A stretch of DNA of 33,060 bases from Pseudomonadota bacterium. Lineage in GTDB: Bacteria; Pseudomonadota; Gammaproteobacteria; Burkholderiales; Gallionellaceae. Positions 1 through 9,063 of this stretch are shown here, piece by piece. Positions within the stretch are counted from its first letter, which is position 1, and the number at the start of each line of letters is the position of its first letter. Location of the stretch: contig JAJYLY010000022.1 of the NCBI GenBank assembly GCA_021787435.1, positions 1 to 33,060 on the forward strand, given 5' to 3'. The notes beneath the pieces are model-generated. The model was not told the DNA's origin. It made no database searches and saw only the letters and a program-made list of their open reading frames with translations. The translations under genes and the position numbers were made by a program.

Positions 1-1191
1 ATGGCAAAGAGCAAATTTGAACGTACAAAACCGCACGTCAACGTCGGTACAATTGGTCACGTTGACCACGGCAAGACCACGCTGACGGCGGCGATCACGA
101 TGGTTCTGTCGAAGAAGTTTGGCGGCGAGGCGAAGGCGTATGACCAGATCGACGCAGCACCTGAAGAAAAGGCGCGCGGCATCACGATCAATACGGCGCA
201 CGTGGAATACGAGACAGCGACCCGTCACTATGCGCACGTTGACTGCCCGGGCCATGCCGACTACGTTAAGAACATGATCACGGGTGCGGCACAGATGGAC
301 GGTGCGATTCTGGTTTGCTCTGCAGCTGACGGTCCGATGCCGCAGACGCGTGAGCACATCCTGCTGGCGCGCCAGGTGGGTGTTCCTTACATCGTGGTAT
401 TTTTGAACAAGTGCGACATGGTGGACGACGAGGAGCTTCTGGAGCTGGTTGAGATGGAAGTTCGCGAGCTTTTGTCCAAGTATGACTTCCCTGGCGACGA
501 CGTGCCCATCATCAAGGGTTCTGCGATGCTGGCTGTTAAAGGTGACCAGTCTGATTTGGGCGAGCCATCGATTCTGCGTCTGGCTGATGCGCTGGACACC
601 TATATCCCGACACCTGAGCGCGCAATCGACGGCACGTTCCTGATGCCTGTTGAAGACGTGTTCTCGATCTCGGGTCGCGGCACGGTGGTGACGGGTCGTA
701 TCGAGCGCGGCGTGATCAAGGTCGGCGAGGAAATTGAGATTGTGGGTATCAAGCCTACGCTGAAGACGACCTGCACCGGCGTTGAGATGTTCAGGAAGCT
801 GCTGGATCAGGGTCAGGCGGGCGACAACGTGGGCGTGCTGCTGCGCGGCACGAAGCGCGAAGAAGTAGAGCGCGGCCAAGTGCTGTGCAAGCCGGGATCG
901 ATCAAGCCGCACACCAAATTCACTGCGGAGATTTATGTATTGGGCAAGGATGAAGGCGGCCGTCATACACCGTTCTTCCAAGGTTATCGTCCGCAGTTCT
1001 ATTTCCGCACTACTGACGTAACTGGCGCGGTTGAGTTGCCTGCAGGCACCGAGATGGTGATGCCTGGCGACAACGTCAGCATCACGGTGTCACTGATCAA
1101 TCCGATCGCGATGGAAGAAGGCTTGCGTTTTGCGATCCGCGAAGGTGGCCGTACAGTCGGCGCGGGTGTGGTTGCGAAGATCATCGAGTAA
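1..1191 (+). CDS. tuf: Elongation factor Tu
   Basis: GTPase that delivers aminoacyl-tRNA to the ribosomal A site. The 396-residue protein is full length. Visible motifs are the P-loop GHVDHGKT (residues 19-26), the switch I segment RGITINT (about 59-65), DCPGH (about 81-85) and NKCD (about 136-139), followed by domains 2 and 3. The ATG is the first base of the window, so its ribosome-binding site and upstream neighbours cannot be seen. Since rpsJ follows, this should be the copy that ends the str operon (rpsL-rpsG-fusA-tuf); betaproteobacteria commonly carry a second copy elsewhere. A GCAGGC/GCCTGC inverted repeat just after the stop (1196-1228) lacks a T-run, so it is not a clear terminator. 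Identity is certain. Confidence 0.98.
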   Translation: MAKSKFERTKPHVNVGTIGHVDHGKTTLTAAITMVLSKKFGGEAKAYDQIDAAPEEKARGITINTAHVEYETATRHYAHVDCPGHADYVKNMITGAAQMDGAILVCSAADGPMPQTREHILLARQVGVPYIVVFLNKCDMVDDEELLELVEMEVRELLSKYDFPGDDVPIIKGSAMLAVKGDQSDLGEPSILRLADALDTYIPTPERAIDGTFLMPVEDVFSISGRGTVVTGRIERGVIKVGEEIEIVGIKPTLKTTCTGVEMFRKLLDQGQAGDNVGVLLRGTKREEVERGQVLCKPGSIKPHTKFTAEIYVLGKDEGGRHTPFFQGYRPQFYFRTTDVTGAVELPAGTEMVMPGDNVSITVSLINPIAMEEGLRFAIREGGRTVGAGVVAKIIE

Positions 1192-1297
1192 ACAAGCAGG
1201 CGTCAGACGCTAGACGTAGGATGCCTGCAAAAATAAATCCGCGCATCGGGCCATTGCAGCTAGTAACTAGCGTCATGTAACTTGCGATTGATTTTAG

Positions 1298-1326
1298 TTG
1301 CATGTTTTAAAAAGTACGCATACAAT
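1298..1326 (+). promoter_or_regulatory. Predicted S10-operon promoter
   Basis: A -35 element TTGCAT (1298-1303) and a -10 element TACAAT (1321-1326) are separated by exactly 17 bp, close to sigma70 consensus. The sequence right after the -10 is very G+C-rich (GCGCCCCC), as in promoters under stringent control. The predicted start near 1333 gives a leader of about 70 nt before rpsJ. It sits in the only sizeable gap between tuf and rpsJ. This is a prediction from sequence; no transcript data are available. Confidence 0.75.
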
Positions 1327-1333
1327 GCGCCCC

Positions 1334-1357
1334 CTTGCGTGAAAGCGTTCACGCAAG
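1334..1357 (+). promoter_or_regulatory. Hairpin at the 5' end of the S10-operon leader
   Basis: Perfect 10-bp inverted repeat CTTGCGTGAA / TTCACGCAAG around the 4-nt loop AGCG. If transcription starts where the promoter predicts, this stem-loop occupies the first nucleotides of the mRNA. A second small stem GCGGC-ATG-GCCGC follows at 1373-1385, just before the rpsJ ribosome-binding site. TTTGTTCTTT after the first stem is a poor U-tract, so termination is possible but not convincing. A stabilising 5' stem or a regulatory leader is an inference. Confidence 0.6.
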
Positions 1358-1403
1358 TTTGTTCTTTAATTAGCGGCATGGCCGCATTAAGCAAGAGAGA
1401 ATT

Positions 1404-1715
1404 ATGCAAAGTCAAAAAATTCGCATACGCCTGAAAGCGTTTGATTATCGATTGATCGATCAGTCAGCTGCCAGAATTGTTGAAACGGCTAAACGCACTG
1501 GCGCTGTTGTCAATGGCCCGGTTCCCTTGCCTACCAAGATCGAGCGTTTTGACGTTTTGCGCTCGCCGCACGTGAACAAGACTTCGCGTGATCAGTTTGA
1601 AATTCGTACCCACCTGCGTTTGATGGACATCGTTGATCCAACCGACAAGACTGTCGATGCGTTGATGAAGCTGGATTTGCCTGCGGGTGTGGATGTAGAA
1701 ATCAAGTTGCAATAG
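1404..1715 (+). CDS. rpsJ: 30S ribosomal protein S10
   Basis: Small-subunit head protein, which also serves as NusE in transcription antitermination. The 103-residue length is typical, and the sequence follows the family pattern throughout (start [19 protein letters not shown], internal [12 protein letters not shown], and [17 protein letters not shown]). The ATG follows AGAGAG at good spacing. It is the first gene of the S10 operon and lies downstream of a predicted promoter and hairpin leader. The gap to rplC is 56 bp. Identity is certain. Confidence 0.98.
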   Translation: MQSQKIRIRLKAFDYRLIDQSAARIVETAKRTGAVVNGPVPLPTKIERFDVLRSPHVNKTSRDQFEIRTHLRLMDIVDPTDKTVDALMKLDLPAGVDVEIKLQ

Positions 1716-1771
1716 TAACAAAATAATCGGCCAACCAATTGTAGTTGGCCCCTTAACAAGAGGAAATTAAA

Positions 1772-2416
1772 ATGAGCTTAGGACTTGTCGGTCGCAAGAT
1801 TGGCATGACCCGCGTATTTACCGAAGACGGATCATCGTTGCCGGTAACTGTGCTGGAAGTGTCCAATAATCGTATCACTCAGGTTAAATCCATGGGTACG
1901 GATGGATATAATGCTGTCCAATTGGCACACGGTGTTCGTCGCGCAACCCGCGTCAACAAAGCTGCTGCAGGGCATTTCGCCAAGGCAGGCGTCGAAGCTG
2001 GCAGCGCGCTTAAAGAATTTACAGTTTCTGCCGAACAATTGAGCGGACTACAGGCTGGTTCAGCGGTCAGTGTTGAGATTTTTCAGGTAGGTCAGCTTGT
2101 CGACGTTACCGGCACAACCAAGGGTAAGGGTTATGCGGGCACCATCAAGCGCTACCACTTCAAATCAGGCCGTGCATCTCACGGTAACTCTAAGTCGCAT
2201 AACGTTCCTGGTTCCATCGGTATGGCGCAGGATCCTGGTCGTGTGTTTCCAGGCAAGCGCATGACGGGTCATCTGGGCGATGTGCAGCGTACCGTTCAGA
2301 ATCTCGAAATCGTGAGGGTTGATGCTGTGCGTCAATTGTTGCTGGTCAAGGGTGCTGTCCCAGGCGCTACAAACAGCAAAATTATCGTGCGTCCCGCAGT
2401 GAAGGCAGGTGCATAA
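1772..2416 (+). CDS. rplC: 50S ribosomal protein L3
   Basis: Large-subunit assembly protein whose loop reaches towards the peptidyl-transferase centre. It has 214 residues, beginning [15 protein letters not shown]. The conserved loop with [18 protein letters not shown] and GHLGDVQRT is intact; it contains the glutamine that PrmB methylates in other proteobacteria. The ribosome-binding site AGAGGAAA precedes the ATG. Its TAA overlaps the ATG of rplD by one base (TAATG), which implies translational coupling. Identity is certain. Confidence 0.98.
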   Translation: MSLGLVGRKIGMTRVFTEDGSSLPVTVLEVSNNRITQVKSMGTDGYNAVQLAHGVRRATRVNKAAAGHFAKAGVEAGSALKEFTVSAEQLSGLQAGSAVSVEIFQVGQLVDVTGTTKGKGYAGTIKRYHFKSGRASHGNSKSHNVPGSIGMAQDPGRVFPGKRMTGHLGDVQRTVQNLEIVRVDAVRQLLLVKGAVPGATNSKIIVRPAVKAGA

Positions 2417-3042
2417 TGGAATTAAAAGTCATCAATGATAAGGGTGTCGCATCCGCAAATCTCGTTGCGTCTGACGAGGTGTTTGGTCGCGGCTATAACG
2501 AAGATCTGGTGCATCAGCTGGTTACAGCCTATCAAGCCAATGCACGCGCTGCGAACAGCAAGCAAAAGAGCCGCTGTGAAATAGCGAAGAGCACGCGCAA
2601 GCCATTTGCGCAAAAAGGAACTGGCCGTGCTCGTGCGGGTATGGCAAGCAGCCCGTTGTGGCGTGGCGGCGGTAAGATTTTCCCGAATACCGGAGAAGAG
2701 AACTACACGCAAAAAGTAAACCGCAAGATGTATCGCGCAGGTTTTGCAGTGATCTTGTCGAAGCTGGTTTCCGAGAATCGCCTGATCGTGATCGACGATC
2801 TGAGCGTAGATGCACCCAAGACCAAGATGCTGGCAGACAAGATCAAGAGTTTTGGTTTGGCATCCGATCGCGTCTTGATCATCACGGATAATCTGGATGA
2901 AAATCTGTATCTGTCTTCGCGCAATCTGCCTAATGTGCTGGTGCTAGAAGCTTATCAGGCTGATCCCGTGAGTTTGGTTCGCTATCCGAATGTTGTGGTA
3001 ACGCGAGCTGCGGTCGCAAAAATTGAGGAGATGTTCGCATGA
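2416..3042 (+). CDS. rplD: 50S ribosomal protein L4
   Basis: Large-subunit protein that lines the exit tunnel; in E. coli it also represses its own S10 operon. It has 208 residues. The extended loop is present with [20 protein letters not shown] (about residues 68-87), which is the part that reaches the tunnel and the site of macrolide-resistance changes in other bacteria. The ATG overlaps the rplC stop by one base, and the end overlaps rplW by 4 bp (ATGA). Whether this L4 regulates the short leader upstream of rpsJ cannot be judged from sequence. Confidence 0.98.
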   Translation: MELKVINDKGVASANLVASDEVFGRGYNEDLVHQLVTAYQANARAANSKQKSRCEIAKSTRKPFAQKGTGRARAGMASSPLWRGGGKIFPNTGEENYTQKVNRKMYRAGFAVILSKLVSENRLIVIDDLSVDAPKTKMLADKIKSFGLASDRVLIITDNLDENLYLSSRNLPNVLVLEAYQADPVSLVRYPNVVVTRAAVAKIEEMFA

Positions 3043-3356
3043 GTGCACAGGCTTACAGTCAAGAGCGTTTGATGAAAGTATTGATCGCGCCGCAAATCTC
3101 CGAGAAAGCAACTTATGTTGCCGATAAGTTTGAGCAGGTTATTTTCAAAGTTGCGACAGATGCAACCAAGCCGGAAATCAAAGCGGCCGTAGAACTTATG
3201 TTCAAAGTAAAGGTGGACAGTGTTCAGGTGGCTTTTGTAAAAGGCAAAGTAAAACGCTCCGGACGTTTCATCGGGCGTCGCAATCACTGGAAGAAAGCCT
3301 ATGTGTGTCTGGCTTCCGGTCAGGAAATTAACTTCGCTGTCGGCGAGCAAGGATAA
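3039..3356 (+). CDS. rplW: 50S ribosomal protein L23
   Basis: Protein at the tunnel exit, the docking point for trigger factor and SRP. It has 105 residues with the family core [19 protein letters not shown] and the C-terminal [15 protein letters not shown]. The start ATG overlaps the rplD stop by 4 bp. A possible internal start (MKVLIAPQ) is less likely because the overlap start is coupled and the N-terminal residues [12 protein letters not shown] fit betaproteobacterial L23. Only 5 bp separate it from rplB. Confidence 0.97.
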   Translation: MSAQAYSQERLMKVLIAPQISEKATYVADKFEQVIFKVATDATKPEIKAAVELMFKVKVDSVQVAFVKGKVKRSGRFIGRRNHWKKAYVCLASGQEINFAVGEQG

Positions 3357-3361
3357 TTATC

Positions 3362-4189
3362 ATGGCATTGATTAAACTAAAACCAACAACTCCCGGCCAG
3401 CGCGGCGTTCTGCGCGTGGTCAATCGTGAGTTGCACAAAGGTAAGCCGGTTGCTGCATTGCTCGAGAAGCAGATCAGCACTGCGGGGCGCAACAACAATG
3501 GTCATATCACCACACGTCATAAGGGCGGTGGGCACAAGCAACATTATCGCGTGATCGACTTTAAGCGGAACAAGGATGGCATTCCCTGCATCGTTGAGCG
3601 TCTGGAATATGATCCAAACCGCAGCGCCAATATTGCTTTGCTACTGTATGTAGACGGCGAGCGCCGCTACATCATTGCGCCCAAGGGTGTGTCAGCTGGC
3701 GCTTCCTTGATTAGCGGATCAGATGCGCCTATCAAGGTCGGCAATGCGATGCCGCTGCGTAATATTCCGGTGGGTTCGACCATTCATTGCATCGAGATGC
3801 TGCCTGGAAAGGGAGCGCAATTGGCGCGTTCTGCAGGGACTTCCGTGCAGCTTTTGGCGCGCGAGGGAAGCTATGCTCAGTTGCGTCTTCGTTCCGGAGA
3901 AATACGCAAGGTGCATATCGACTGCAAGGCAACCTTGGGCGAAGTCGGTAATTCCGAGCACAGTCTGCGCTCGATCGGCAAGGCGGGCGCGATGCGCTGG
4001 CGCGGCGTTCGTCCTACTGTTCGCGGTGTTGTGATGAACCCGATCGACCATCCTCATGGTGGTGGTGAGGGTAAAACTGCGGCAGGTCGTCATCCGGTAA
4101 GCCCATGGGGTGTGCCGGCTAAGGGTTTCCGTACTCGTCGGAACAAGCGCACAGATAACATGATCGTGCGTCGTCGTTTTAAGGCATAA
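3362..4189 (+). CDS. rplB: 50S ribosomal protein L2
   Basis: Core 23S-binding protein needed for subunit association and peptidyl transfer. It has 275 residues. RNA-binding segments [14 protein letters not shown] (about 50-63) and the highly conserved C-terminal [12 protein letters not shown] (about 226-237, including His230 and His232) are intact. It is followed by rpsS after 13 bp. A long overlapping reading frame on the opposite strand (3719-4438) is an antisense shadow. Identity is certain. Confidence 0.98.
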   Translation: MALIKLKPTTPGQRGVLRVVNRELHKGKPVAALLEKQISTAGRNNNGHITTRHKGGGHKQHYRVIDFKRNKDGIPCIVERLEYDPNRSANIALLLYVDGERRYIIAPKGVSAGASLISGSDAPIKVGNAMPLRNIPVGSTIHCIEMLPGKGAQLARSAGTSVQLLAREGSYAQLRLRSGEIRKVHIDCKATLGEVGNSEHSLRSIGKAGAMRWRGVRPTVRGVVMNPIDHPHGGGEGKTAAGRHPVSPWGVPAKGFRTRRNKRTDNMIVRRRFKA

Positions 4190-4202
4190 GGGGTAATTAA
4201 TC

Positions 4203-4481
4203 ATGGCACGTTCCATTAAAAAAGGTCCATTTGTCGATGCGCATCTGCTGAAAAAGGTAGAGGCGGTTCGCGCAACAAGCGACAAACGCCCGGTAAAAAC
4301 TTGGTCACGCCGCTCAACAGTGTTGCCTGAGTTCGTTGGTCTGACGATCGCTGTGCACAACGGCAAACAGCACATCCCTGTATATATTTCCGAAAACATG
4401 GTTGGGCATAAGTTGGGTGAGTTTTCCCTGACGCGCACCTTTAAAGGTCATGCTGCTGATAAAAAAGCAGTAAAGAGATAA
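4203..4481 (+). CDS. rpsS: 30S ribosomal protein S19
   Basis: Small-subunit head protein that contacts A-site tRNA and helps form bridges to the 50S subunit. It has 92 residues, beginning [19 protein letters not shown], with the conserved [20 protein letters not shown] and a C-terminal [12 protein letters not shown]. The ATG follows AAGGGGTAAT. It lies 13 bp after rplB and 10 bp before rplV, inside the S10 operon. Identity is certain. Confidence 0.98.
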   Translation: MARSIKKGPFVDAHLLKKVEAVRATSDKRPVKTWSRRSTVLPEFVGLTIAVHNGKQHIPVYISENMVGHKLGEFSLTRTFKGHAADKKAVKR

Positions 4482-4491
4482 GGGGATAATG

Positions 4492-4824
4492 ATGACTTTA
4501 ACGACTGCAATTGCAAAAAACATACATCTATCTGCGCAGAAGGGTAGGCTGGTTGCCGATCAAATCCGCGGATTGCCGGTTGCTCAGGCACTTAACATTC
4601 TTACTTTCAGCCCCAAGAAGGGTGCCGGAATCATCAAGAAGGCGCTTGATTCGGCGATCGCGAATGCGGAACACAACGACGGTGCTGATATCGACGAACT
4701 GAAGGTCAAAGTGATCTATATCGATAAGGCGACTTCTTTGAAGCGTTTCGCAGCGCGCGCAAAAGGTCGTGGCAACAGGATAGAGAAGCAGACTTGCCAC
4801 ATCACTGTTAGCGTCGGGAACTGA
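4492..4824 (+). CDS. rplV: 50S ribosomal protein L22
   Basis: Tunnel-lining protein; its beta-hairpin reaches the constriction opposite L4. It has 110 residues from the chosen start, with [11 protein letters not shown] and the hairpin segment [13 protein letters not shown] complete. Two ATG codons are adjacent (4489 and 4492). The second is preferred because the ribosome-binding site AGGGG (4481-4485) then has 6-nt spacing, rather than 3. The difference is one methionine. It is followed by rpsC after 9 bp. Confidence 0.96.
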   Translation: MTLTTAIAKNIHLSAQKGRLVADQIRGLPVAQALNILTFSPKKGAGIIKKALDSAIANAEHNDGADIDELKVKVIYIDKATSLKRFAARAKGRGNRIEKQTCHITVSVGN

Positions 4825-4833
4825 GGATAAATT

Positions 4834-5541
4834 ATGGGACAGAAAATTCACCCAACCGGTTTTAGGTTAAGCGTTCGCAAGAACTGGGATTCCAAATGGT
4901 TTGCGACCAGCGCCAACTTCTCCGATATGCTGCTCAAGGATATTGAAGTTCGCGATTATCTGAAAAAGAAGCTGGCCTCTTCGATGGTTTCAAAAATCAT
5001 CATCGAACGCCCGGCCAAAAGCGCAAAAGTGACGATCTACACGGCCCGTCCAGGTATGGTAATCGGCAAAAAGGGCGAGGACATCGAGATACTGCGCGCT
5101 GAATTGCGCAAACGCATGGGGTTGCAGTCTGTCGATCTGGCGATTGAGGAAGTTAGAAAGCCTGAGATCGATGCGCAACTTATTGCCGACAACATTACCT
5201 CGCAACTGGAAAAGCGCATCATGTTCCGTCGCGCGATGAAGCGTTCGATGCAGAATGCGATGCGCCTTGGCGCGCTGGGCATCAAGATCATGAGCTCGGG
5301 CCGGCTGAATGGTATCGAGATAGCGCGTACCGAATGGTATCGTGAAGGCCGTGTGCCCTTGCATACCTTGCGTGCGGATATCGATTACGGCACCTCGGAA
5401 GCTAAAACGACTTATGGCGTTATCGGCGTCAAGGTTTGGGTGTTCAAGGGTGATGCGGGGCAGGAAGTTGTTGCGCCTGCTGCTGCAGAACCTGAAAAGA
5501 GAGTAAAGAAGCCAGGAGCTAAGCATGCTACAGCCAGCTAG
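4834..5541 (+). CDS. rpsC: 30S ribosomal protein S3
   Basis: Small-subunit protein at the mRNA entry channel with helicase-related function. It has 235 residues. The N-terminal KH domain carries the GxxG-type loop GMVIGKKGE (74-82), followed by the C-terminal domain ([30 protein letters not shown]) and a short charged tail. The last 17 bp overlap the start of rplP in another frame, a common arrangement. The start [12 protein letters not shown] is canonical. Identity is certain. Confidence 0.98.
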   Translation: MGQKIHPTGFRLSVRKNWDSKWFATSANFSDMLLKDIEVRDYLKKKLASSMVSKIIIERPAKSAKVTIYTARPGMVIGKKGEDIEILRAELRKRMGLQSVDLAIEEVRKPEIDAQLIADNITSQLEKRIMFRRAMKRSMQNAMRLGALGIKIMSSGRLNGIEIARTEWYREGRVPLHTLRADIDYGTSEAKTTYGVIGVKVWVFKGDAGQEVVAPAAAEPEKRVKKPGAKHATAS

Positions 5542-5941
5542 AAGAAAATACCGCAAGGAACAAAAAGGACGCAATACGGGTATTGCGACACGTGGCAACA
5601 AGGTGAGTTTCGGCGAGTTCGGCCTGAAGTCTGTTGATCGCGGCCGTCTGACCGCACGCCAGATTGAGGCAGCGCGCCGTGCGATGACTCGTCATATCAA
5701 GCGTGGCGGGCGTATCTGGATACGCGTATTCCCTGACAAGCCGATTTCCAAGAAGCCTGCCGAAGTGCGCATGGGTAATGGTAAAGGTAGTCCCGAGTAC
5801 TATGTCGCAGAAATACAACCGGGCAAGATGTTGTATGAAATGGATGGTGTCGATGAATCGTTGGCACGTGAAGCGTTCAAGCTGGCCTCTGCAAAGTTGC
5901 CGCTTGCGACTGTTTTTGTCGTTAGACAGGTAGGTGAATGA
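5525..5941 (+). CDS. rplP: 50S ribosomal protein L16
   Basis: Large-subunit protein next to the A-site tRNA. It has 138 residues, beginning [19 protein letters not shown], with [16 protein letters not shown] and [18 protein letters not shown] present. The ATG lies inside the end of rpsC, preceded by AGGAG (5515-5519), so the overlap start is well supported. The stop TGA sits next to the start of rpmC. Identity is certain. Confidence 0.98.
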   Translation: MLQPARRKYRKEQKGRNTGIATRGNKVSFGEFGLKSVDRGRLTARQIEAARRAMTRHIKRGGRIWIRVFPDKPISKKPAEVRMGNGKGSPEYYVAEIQPGKMLYEMDGVDESLAREAFKLASAKLPLATVFVVRQVGE

Positions 5942-5943
5942 TC

Positions 5944-6138
5944 ATGAAGGCGAGTGAACTTAAGCTGAAATCTGTGTCGGAGTTGCAGCAAGAATTGCTA
6001 GCGATGACGCGCGCACAATTTGGCCTGCGCATGCAGGTTGCCACACAGCAGATGACCAAAACTAGTGAGATGCGAAAAGTGCGTCGTGATATTGCGCGCA
6101 TTAAAACCGTTATGAAGCAAAAGGAATCACAGTCATGA
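5944..6138 (+). CDS. rpmC: 50S ribosomal protein L29
   Basis: Small two-helix protein near the tunnel exit, beside L23. It has 64 residues from the chosen start, beginning [11 protein letters not shown]. An in-frame ATG at 5938 would add two residues, but the ribosome-binding site AGGTGA (5932-5937) would then abut it. With the ATG at 5944 the spacing is 6 nt, and the protein begins as the family does. The end overlaps rpsQ by 4 bp (ATGA). Confidence 0.96.
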   Translation: MKASELKLKSVSELQQELLAMTRAQFGLRMQVATQQMTKTSEMRKVRRDIARIKTVMKQKESQS

Positions 6139-6380
6139 GCGAAGCTAAACTCAAACGCACCTTGATCGGTACGGTAGTCAGCGACAAGATGGACAAGACG
6201 GTTACCGTTTTAGTCGAACGCAAAGTCAAACATCCTTTGTTGGGCAAGATCATACGCGTGTCTAAAAAATATCACGCTCACGATGAAAACAATGAGTGCC
6301 ATACCGGTGATGTGGTGACGATTGAAGAATGTCGTCCTCTTGCTAAGACCAAAGCCTGGCGCGTTTCCAAGCCCGCATAA
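6135..6380 (+). CDS. rpsQ: 30S ribosomal protein S17
   Basis: Primary 16S-binding protein with an OB fold. It has 81 residues; the core reads [20 protein letters not shown], then [19 protein letters not shown] and the conserved [20 protein letters not shown]. It overlaps rpmC by 4 bp. It is the last gene of the S10 operon; the next gene is 141 bp away with a promoter between them, the same boundary as in E. coli. Identity is certain. Confidence 0.98.
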   Translation: MSEAKLKRTLIGTVVSDKMDKTVTVLVERKVKHPLLGKIIRVSKKYHAHDENNECHTGDVVTIEECRPLAKTKAWRVSKPA

Positions 6381-6400
6381 ATGGTTTTAGAAATTTAAGC

Positions 6401-6428
6401 TTGCAAATCTTTTTGATTTGCATATAAT
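6401..6428 (+). promoter_or_regulatory. Predicted spc-operon promoter with internal inverted repeat
   Basis: The -35 is TTGCAA (6401-6406) and the -10 is a consensus TATAAT (6423-6428), spaced 16 bp. The predicted start is near 6435. The core GCATATAATACGC closely matches the rpsJ promoter core GCATACAATGCGC, again with a G+C-rich stretch after the -10. An 8-bp perfect inverted repeat TGCAAATC / GATTTGCA around five T residues (6402-6422) fills the region from the -35 to the -10. It might be an operator or a hairpin in read-through RNA; no T-run follows it, so it is not a terminator. Confidence 0.75.
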
Positions 6429-6445
6429 ACGCGGCTTCGTTGCAT

Positions 6446-6501
6446 CGCCGCTTGCGGCGACCTTAACCCGAACGGGTTCCAAAACTGGCCGCTGTAAGCG
6501 G
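6446..6501 (+). promoter_or_regulatory. spc leader with three small hairpins
   Basis: The leader between the predicted start (about 6435) and rplN holds three perfect 5-bp stems in a row. They are CGCCG-CTTG-CGGCG (6446-6459), AACCC-GAAC-GGGTT (6465-6478) and CCGCT-GTA-AGCGG (6489-6501). The first has a CUUG tetraloop, a stable RNA loop type. The ribosome-binding site GGAG of rplN follows unstructured at about 6510. Role is unknown; E. coli S8 regulates spc at rplE, not here. Confidence 0.5.
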
Positions 6502-6521
6502 AAAAAGTTGGAGATTAAATA

Positions 6522-6890
6522 ATGATACAAATGCAGTCTGTTTTAGATGTGGCGGACAATACTGGTGCGCGCTCAGTCATGTGCATCAAAGTGTTGGGTG
6601 GTTCCAAGCGTCGTTATGCTTCCGTCGGTGATGTGATCAAGGTGAGCATCCGTGATGCTGCACCGCGCGGTCGTGTGAAAAAAGGTGAAGTCTATAATGC
6701 TGTCGTTGTTCGTACAGCAAAGGGCGTTCGTCGTTCAGATGGTTCGCTGGTCAAGTTTGATGGCAATGCTGCTGTGCTGCTTAATGCCAAGCTGGAGCCT
6801 ATCGGTACGCGTATTTTCGGGCCCGTCACACGTGAGCTGCGCACTGAAAAGTTCATGAAGATTGTTTCGCTTGCGCCCGAAGTGCTTTAG
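6522..6890 (+). CDS. rplN: 50S ribosomal protein L14
   Basis: Large-subunit protein at the interface with 16S helix 44 and a target of RsfS. It has 122 residues, beginning [17 protein letters not shown], with [21 protein letters not shown] and the C-terminal [28 protein letters not shown] precedes the ATG. It is the first gene of the spc operon, behind its own predicted promoter and a hairpin leader. Identity is certain. Confidence 0.98.
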   Translation: MIQMQSVLDVADNTGARSVMCIKVLGGSKRRYASVGDVIKVSIRDAAPRGRVKKGEVYNAVVVRTAKGVRRSDGSLVKFDGNAAVLLNAKLEPIGTRIFGPVTRELRTEKFMKIVSLAPEVL

Positions 6891-6916
6891 CGTTAACAGG
6901 TAGATTCGAGGAAAAC

Positions 6917-7231
6917 ATGCGTAAGATTAAGAAAAACGATGACGTGATCGTGATCGCAGGCAGGGACAAGGGTGTTCGCGGCAATGTGCTTAAGGTACTT
7001 GGCGACTACTTATTGGTGTCTGGCATCAACAAGGTGAAAAAGCACCAGAAGCCAAATCCTGTGAAGGGTTTGACCGGCGGTATCGTCGAGATGGAATCGA
7101 AAATTCATATTTCAAATGTGGCTTTGTACAATGCTGCTGAGAACAAGGGTGTTCGGGTCGGATTTAAAACGCTGGAAGATGGCCGCCGTGTACGCGTGTT
7201 CAAATCCACCGGCGAAGTTGTTGACGCTTAA
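6917..7231 (+). CDS. rplX: 50S ribosomal protein L24
   Basis: Assembly-initiator protein that binds the 5' part of 23S rRNA. It has 104 residues with the KOW motif near the N-terminus ([20 protein letters not shown]), followed by [13 protein letters not shown] and [13 protein letters not shown]. The start follows GAGGA. It lies 26 bp after rplN and 12 bp before rplE. Identity is certain. Confidence 0.98.
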   Translation: MRKIKKNDDVIVIAGRDKGVRGNVLKVLGDYLLVSGINKVKKHQKPNPVKGLTGGIVEMESKIHISNVALYNAAENKGVRVGFKTLEDGRRVRVFKSTGEVVDA

Positions 7232-7243
7232 GGGGTATAGGGC

Positions 7244-7783
7244 ATGGCTCGTTTGTATGAGATTTACAAAGATAAGATTGCCAAGGATTTGATAGCTCAG
7301 TTTGGCTACAAGTCTGTTATGGAGGTTCCTCGCATCGAGAAGATCACGCTTAACATGGGCGTGGGCGAAGCGGTTGCCGACAAGAAGGTAATGGATTTTG
7401 CGGTAGCTGACATGCAGAAAATCGCGGGACAGAAGCCTGTGGTGACTATGTCAAAGAAATCCATCGCTGGTTTCAAGATTCGCGAAGGATATCCGGTTGG
7501 TTGCAAGGTCACGCTGCGCAAGGATCGCATGTATGACTTTCTGGACAGGCTGATTTCCATCGCCATTCCGCGTATCCGCGACTTTCGTGGTATTTCCGGC
7601 AAGTCTTTCGATGGTCGTGGCAACTACAACATGGGTGTCAAGGAGCAGATCATATTCCCTGAGATAGAGTATGAGAAGATCGATGCGCTGCGTGGCATGA
7701 ATATCACGATTACCACTTCTGCAAAAACTGACGAAGAAGCCCGTGCGCTGTTGCTGGCTTTCAAGCTCCCATTAAAGAAATGA
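7244..7783 (+). CDS. rplE: 50S ribosomal protein L5
   Basis: 5S rRNA-binding protein that contacts P-site tRNA and S13 across the subunit interface. It has 179 residues, with [42 protein letters not shown] and the C-terminal [19 protein letters not shown]. In E. coli the S8 repressor site covers the start of this gene; that structure was not assessed here. It lies 12 bp after rplX. Identity is certain. Confidence 0.98.
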   Translation: MARLYEIYKDKIAKDLIAQFGYKSVMEVPRIEKITLNMGVGEAVADKKVMDFAVADMQKIAGQKPVVTMSKKSIAGFKIREGYPVGCKVTLRKDRMYDFLDRLISIAIPRIRDFRGISGKSFDGRGNYNMGVKEQIIFPEIEYEKIDALRGMNITITTSAKTDEEARALLLAFKLPLKK

Positions 7784-7793
7784 GGGATTACTA

Positions 7794-8099
7794 ATGGCTA
7801 AGATGTCTTTGATTAACCGTGAGCAAAAGCGTCGCGATACCGTCAAAAAGTATGCTGCAAAGCGCGCCGAATTGAATGCTGCGATTTCCAACATAAATTT
7901 GAGTGATGAAGAGCGTGCTGCTGCCAGATTGAAGCTGCAGTCTCTGCCAAGGGACTCCAGTCCTGTGCGTTTACGCAACCGCTGCGCGCTGACTGGACGT
8001 CCTCGTGGAACATTCAGGAAGTTCGGATTGGGTCGCATCAAGATTCGTGAATATGCGATGCGCGGTGAGATTCCCGGCATCGTCAAGGCTAGCTGGTAG
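7794..8099 (+). CDS. rpsN: 30S ribosomal protein S14 (zinc-free form)
   Basis: Small-subunit head protein. Its 101-residue length is the long form, and the C-terminal [21 protein letters not shown] lacks the CxxC pairs of the zinc-binding short form. The ATG follows GAGGG. It sits between rplE and rpsH, as in other proteobacteria. Identity is certain. Confidence 0.97.
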   Translation: MAKMSLINREQKRRDTVKKYAAKRAELNAAISNINLSDEERAAARLKLQSLPRDSSPVRLRNRCALTGRPRGTFRKFGLGRIKIREYAMRGEIPGIVKASW

Positions 8100-8109
8100 G
8101 AGAAACTAT

Positions 8110-8508
8110 ATGAGCATGAATGATCCAATCTCCGATATGTTGACGCGCATACGCAACGCGCAAATGGCGGAAAAGGCGACGGTATCCATGCCTGCTTCAA
8201 AGCTGAAGGTGGCTATTGCCGAGGTTTTGAAAGATGAAGGCTATGTGGATGATTTTAAGGTCGAACAAGGTATTTCGAATAAGGCGACCTTGCAGATCGC
8301 TCTCAAATACTACAGTGGTCGTCCTGTAATCGAGAAGATACAGCGCGTCAGTCGTCCTGGGCTGCGCATTTACAAGGGTAGCGACGAGATTCCCAAGGTA
8401 ATGAATGGCCTGGGTATTGCGATTGTTTCTACTTCTAAGGGTTTGATGACCGATCGCAAGGCGCGCGCCAATGGTATTGGTGGCGAAGTACTTTGCGTTG
8501 TCGCGTAG
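8110..8508 (+). CDS. rpsH: 30S ribosomal protein S8
   Basis: Central-domain 16S-binding protein and, in E. coli, the translational repressor of the spc operon. It has 132 residues from the chosen start ([18 protein letters not shown]). The reading frame stays open upstream into rpsN, but AGGAGA (8098-8103) with 6-nt spacing fixes the ATG at 8110. The C-terminal motif [18 protein letters not shown] is intact. Identity is certain. Confidence 0.97.
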   Translation: MSMNDPISDMLTRIRNAQMAEKATVSMPASKLKVAIAEVLKDEGYVDDFKVEQGISNKATLQIALKYYSGRPVIEKIQRVSRPGLRIYKGSDEIPKVMNGLGIAIVSTSKGLMTDRKARANGIGGEVLCVVA

Positions 8509-8518
8509 TGAGGTAAGT

Positions 8519-9052
8519 ATGTCTAGAGTTGCCAAAAATCCTGTTGTTGTGCCGAATGGTGTTGTCGTTGCCATGGATGCTAATGAAATATCGATCAAGG
8601 GTCCGCTGGGCACTTTGAAGCAAAAACTTACTGCTGATGTCAAGGTTGTGCATGAAGACAATAGTCTGAAATGCGCTGCTGCGAATAATTCCAAGCAGGC
8701 TGATGCGATGTCAGGAACGGTTCGAGCGTTGATGGCAAATATGGTCAAGGGTGTGAGTCAGGGGTTCGAACGCAAATTGACGCTGGTAGGCGTGGGTTAT
8801 CGTGCTCAGGCGGCGGGCGATACGTTGAATCTGACACTGGGTTATTCTCATCCTGTTTCATATGTTATGCCTGAAGGTGTGCTGGTGGCAACGCCTACGC
8901 AAACTGAAATCGTTCTGAAAGGCCCTGACAAACAGCGCGTGGGCCAGGTTGCTGCAGAGATTCGCGCTTTCCGTGAGCCTGAGCCCTATAAAGGCAAGGG
9001 TGTTCGCTATAGCGACGAAGTGGTCATCATGAAAGAAACCAAGAAGAAATAA
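8519..9052 (+). CDS. rplF: 50S ribosomal protein L6
   Basis: Large-subunit protein near the factor-binding site. It has 177 residues from the chosen ATG ([15 protein letters not shown]). The frame is open a further 48 bp upstream inside rpsH, but the start at 8519 has GTGAGG upstream and matches the family N-terminus. The two L6 repeats are present, with the C-terminal motif [18 protein letters not shown] and [10 protein letters not shown]. Identity is certain. Confidence 0.97.
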   Translation: MSRVAKNPVVVPNGVVVAMDANEISIKGPLGTLKQKLTADVKVVHEDNSLKCAAANNSKQADAMSGTVRALMANMVKGVSQGFERKLTLVGVGYRAQAAGDTLNLTLGYSHPVSYVMPEGVLVATPTQTEIVLKGPDKQRVGQVAAEIRAFREPEPYKGKGVRYSDEVVIMKETKKK

Positions 9053-9063
9053 TTGAGGCGGAT

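Noticed and set aside
1196..1228. GCAGGC/GCCTGC repeat after tuf as a terminator
   Set aside because: Followed by an A-rich stretch rather than T residues, and the loop is long.
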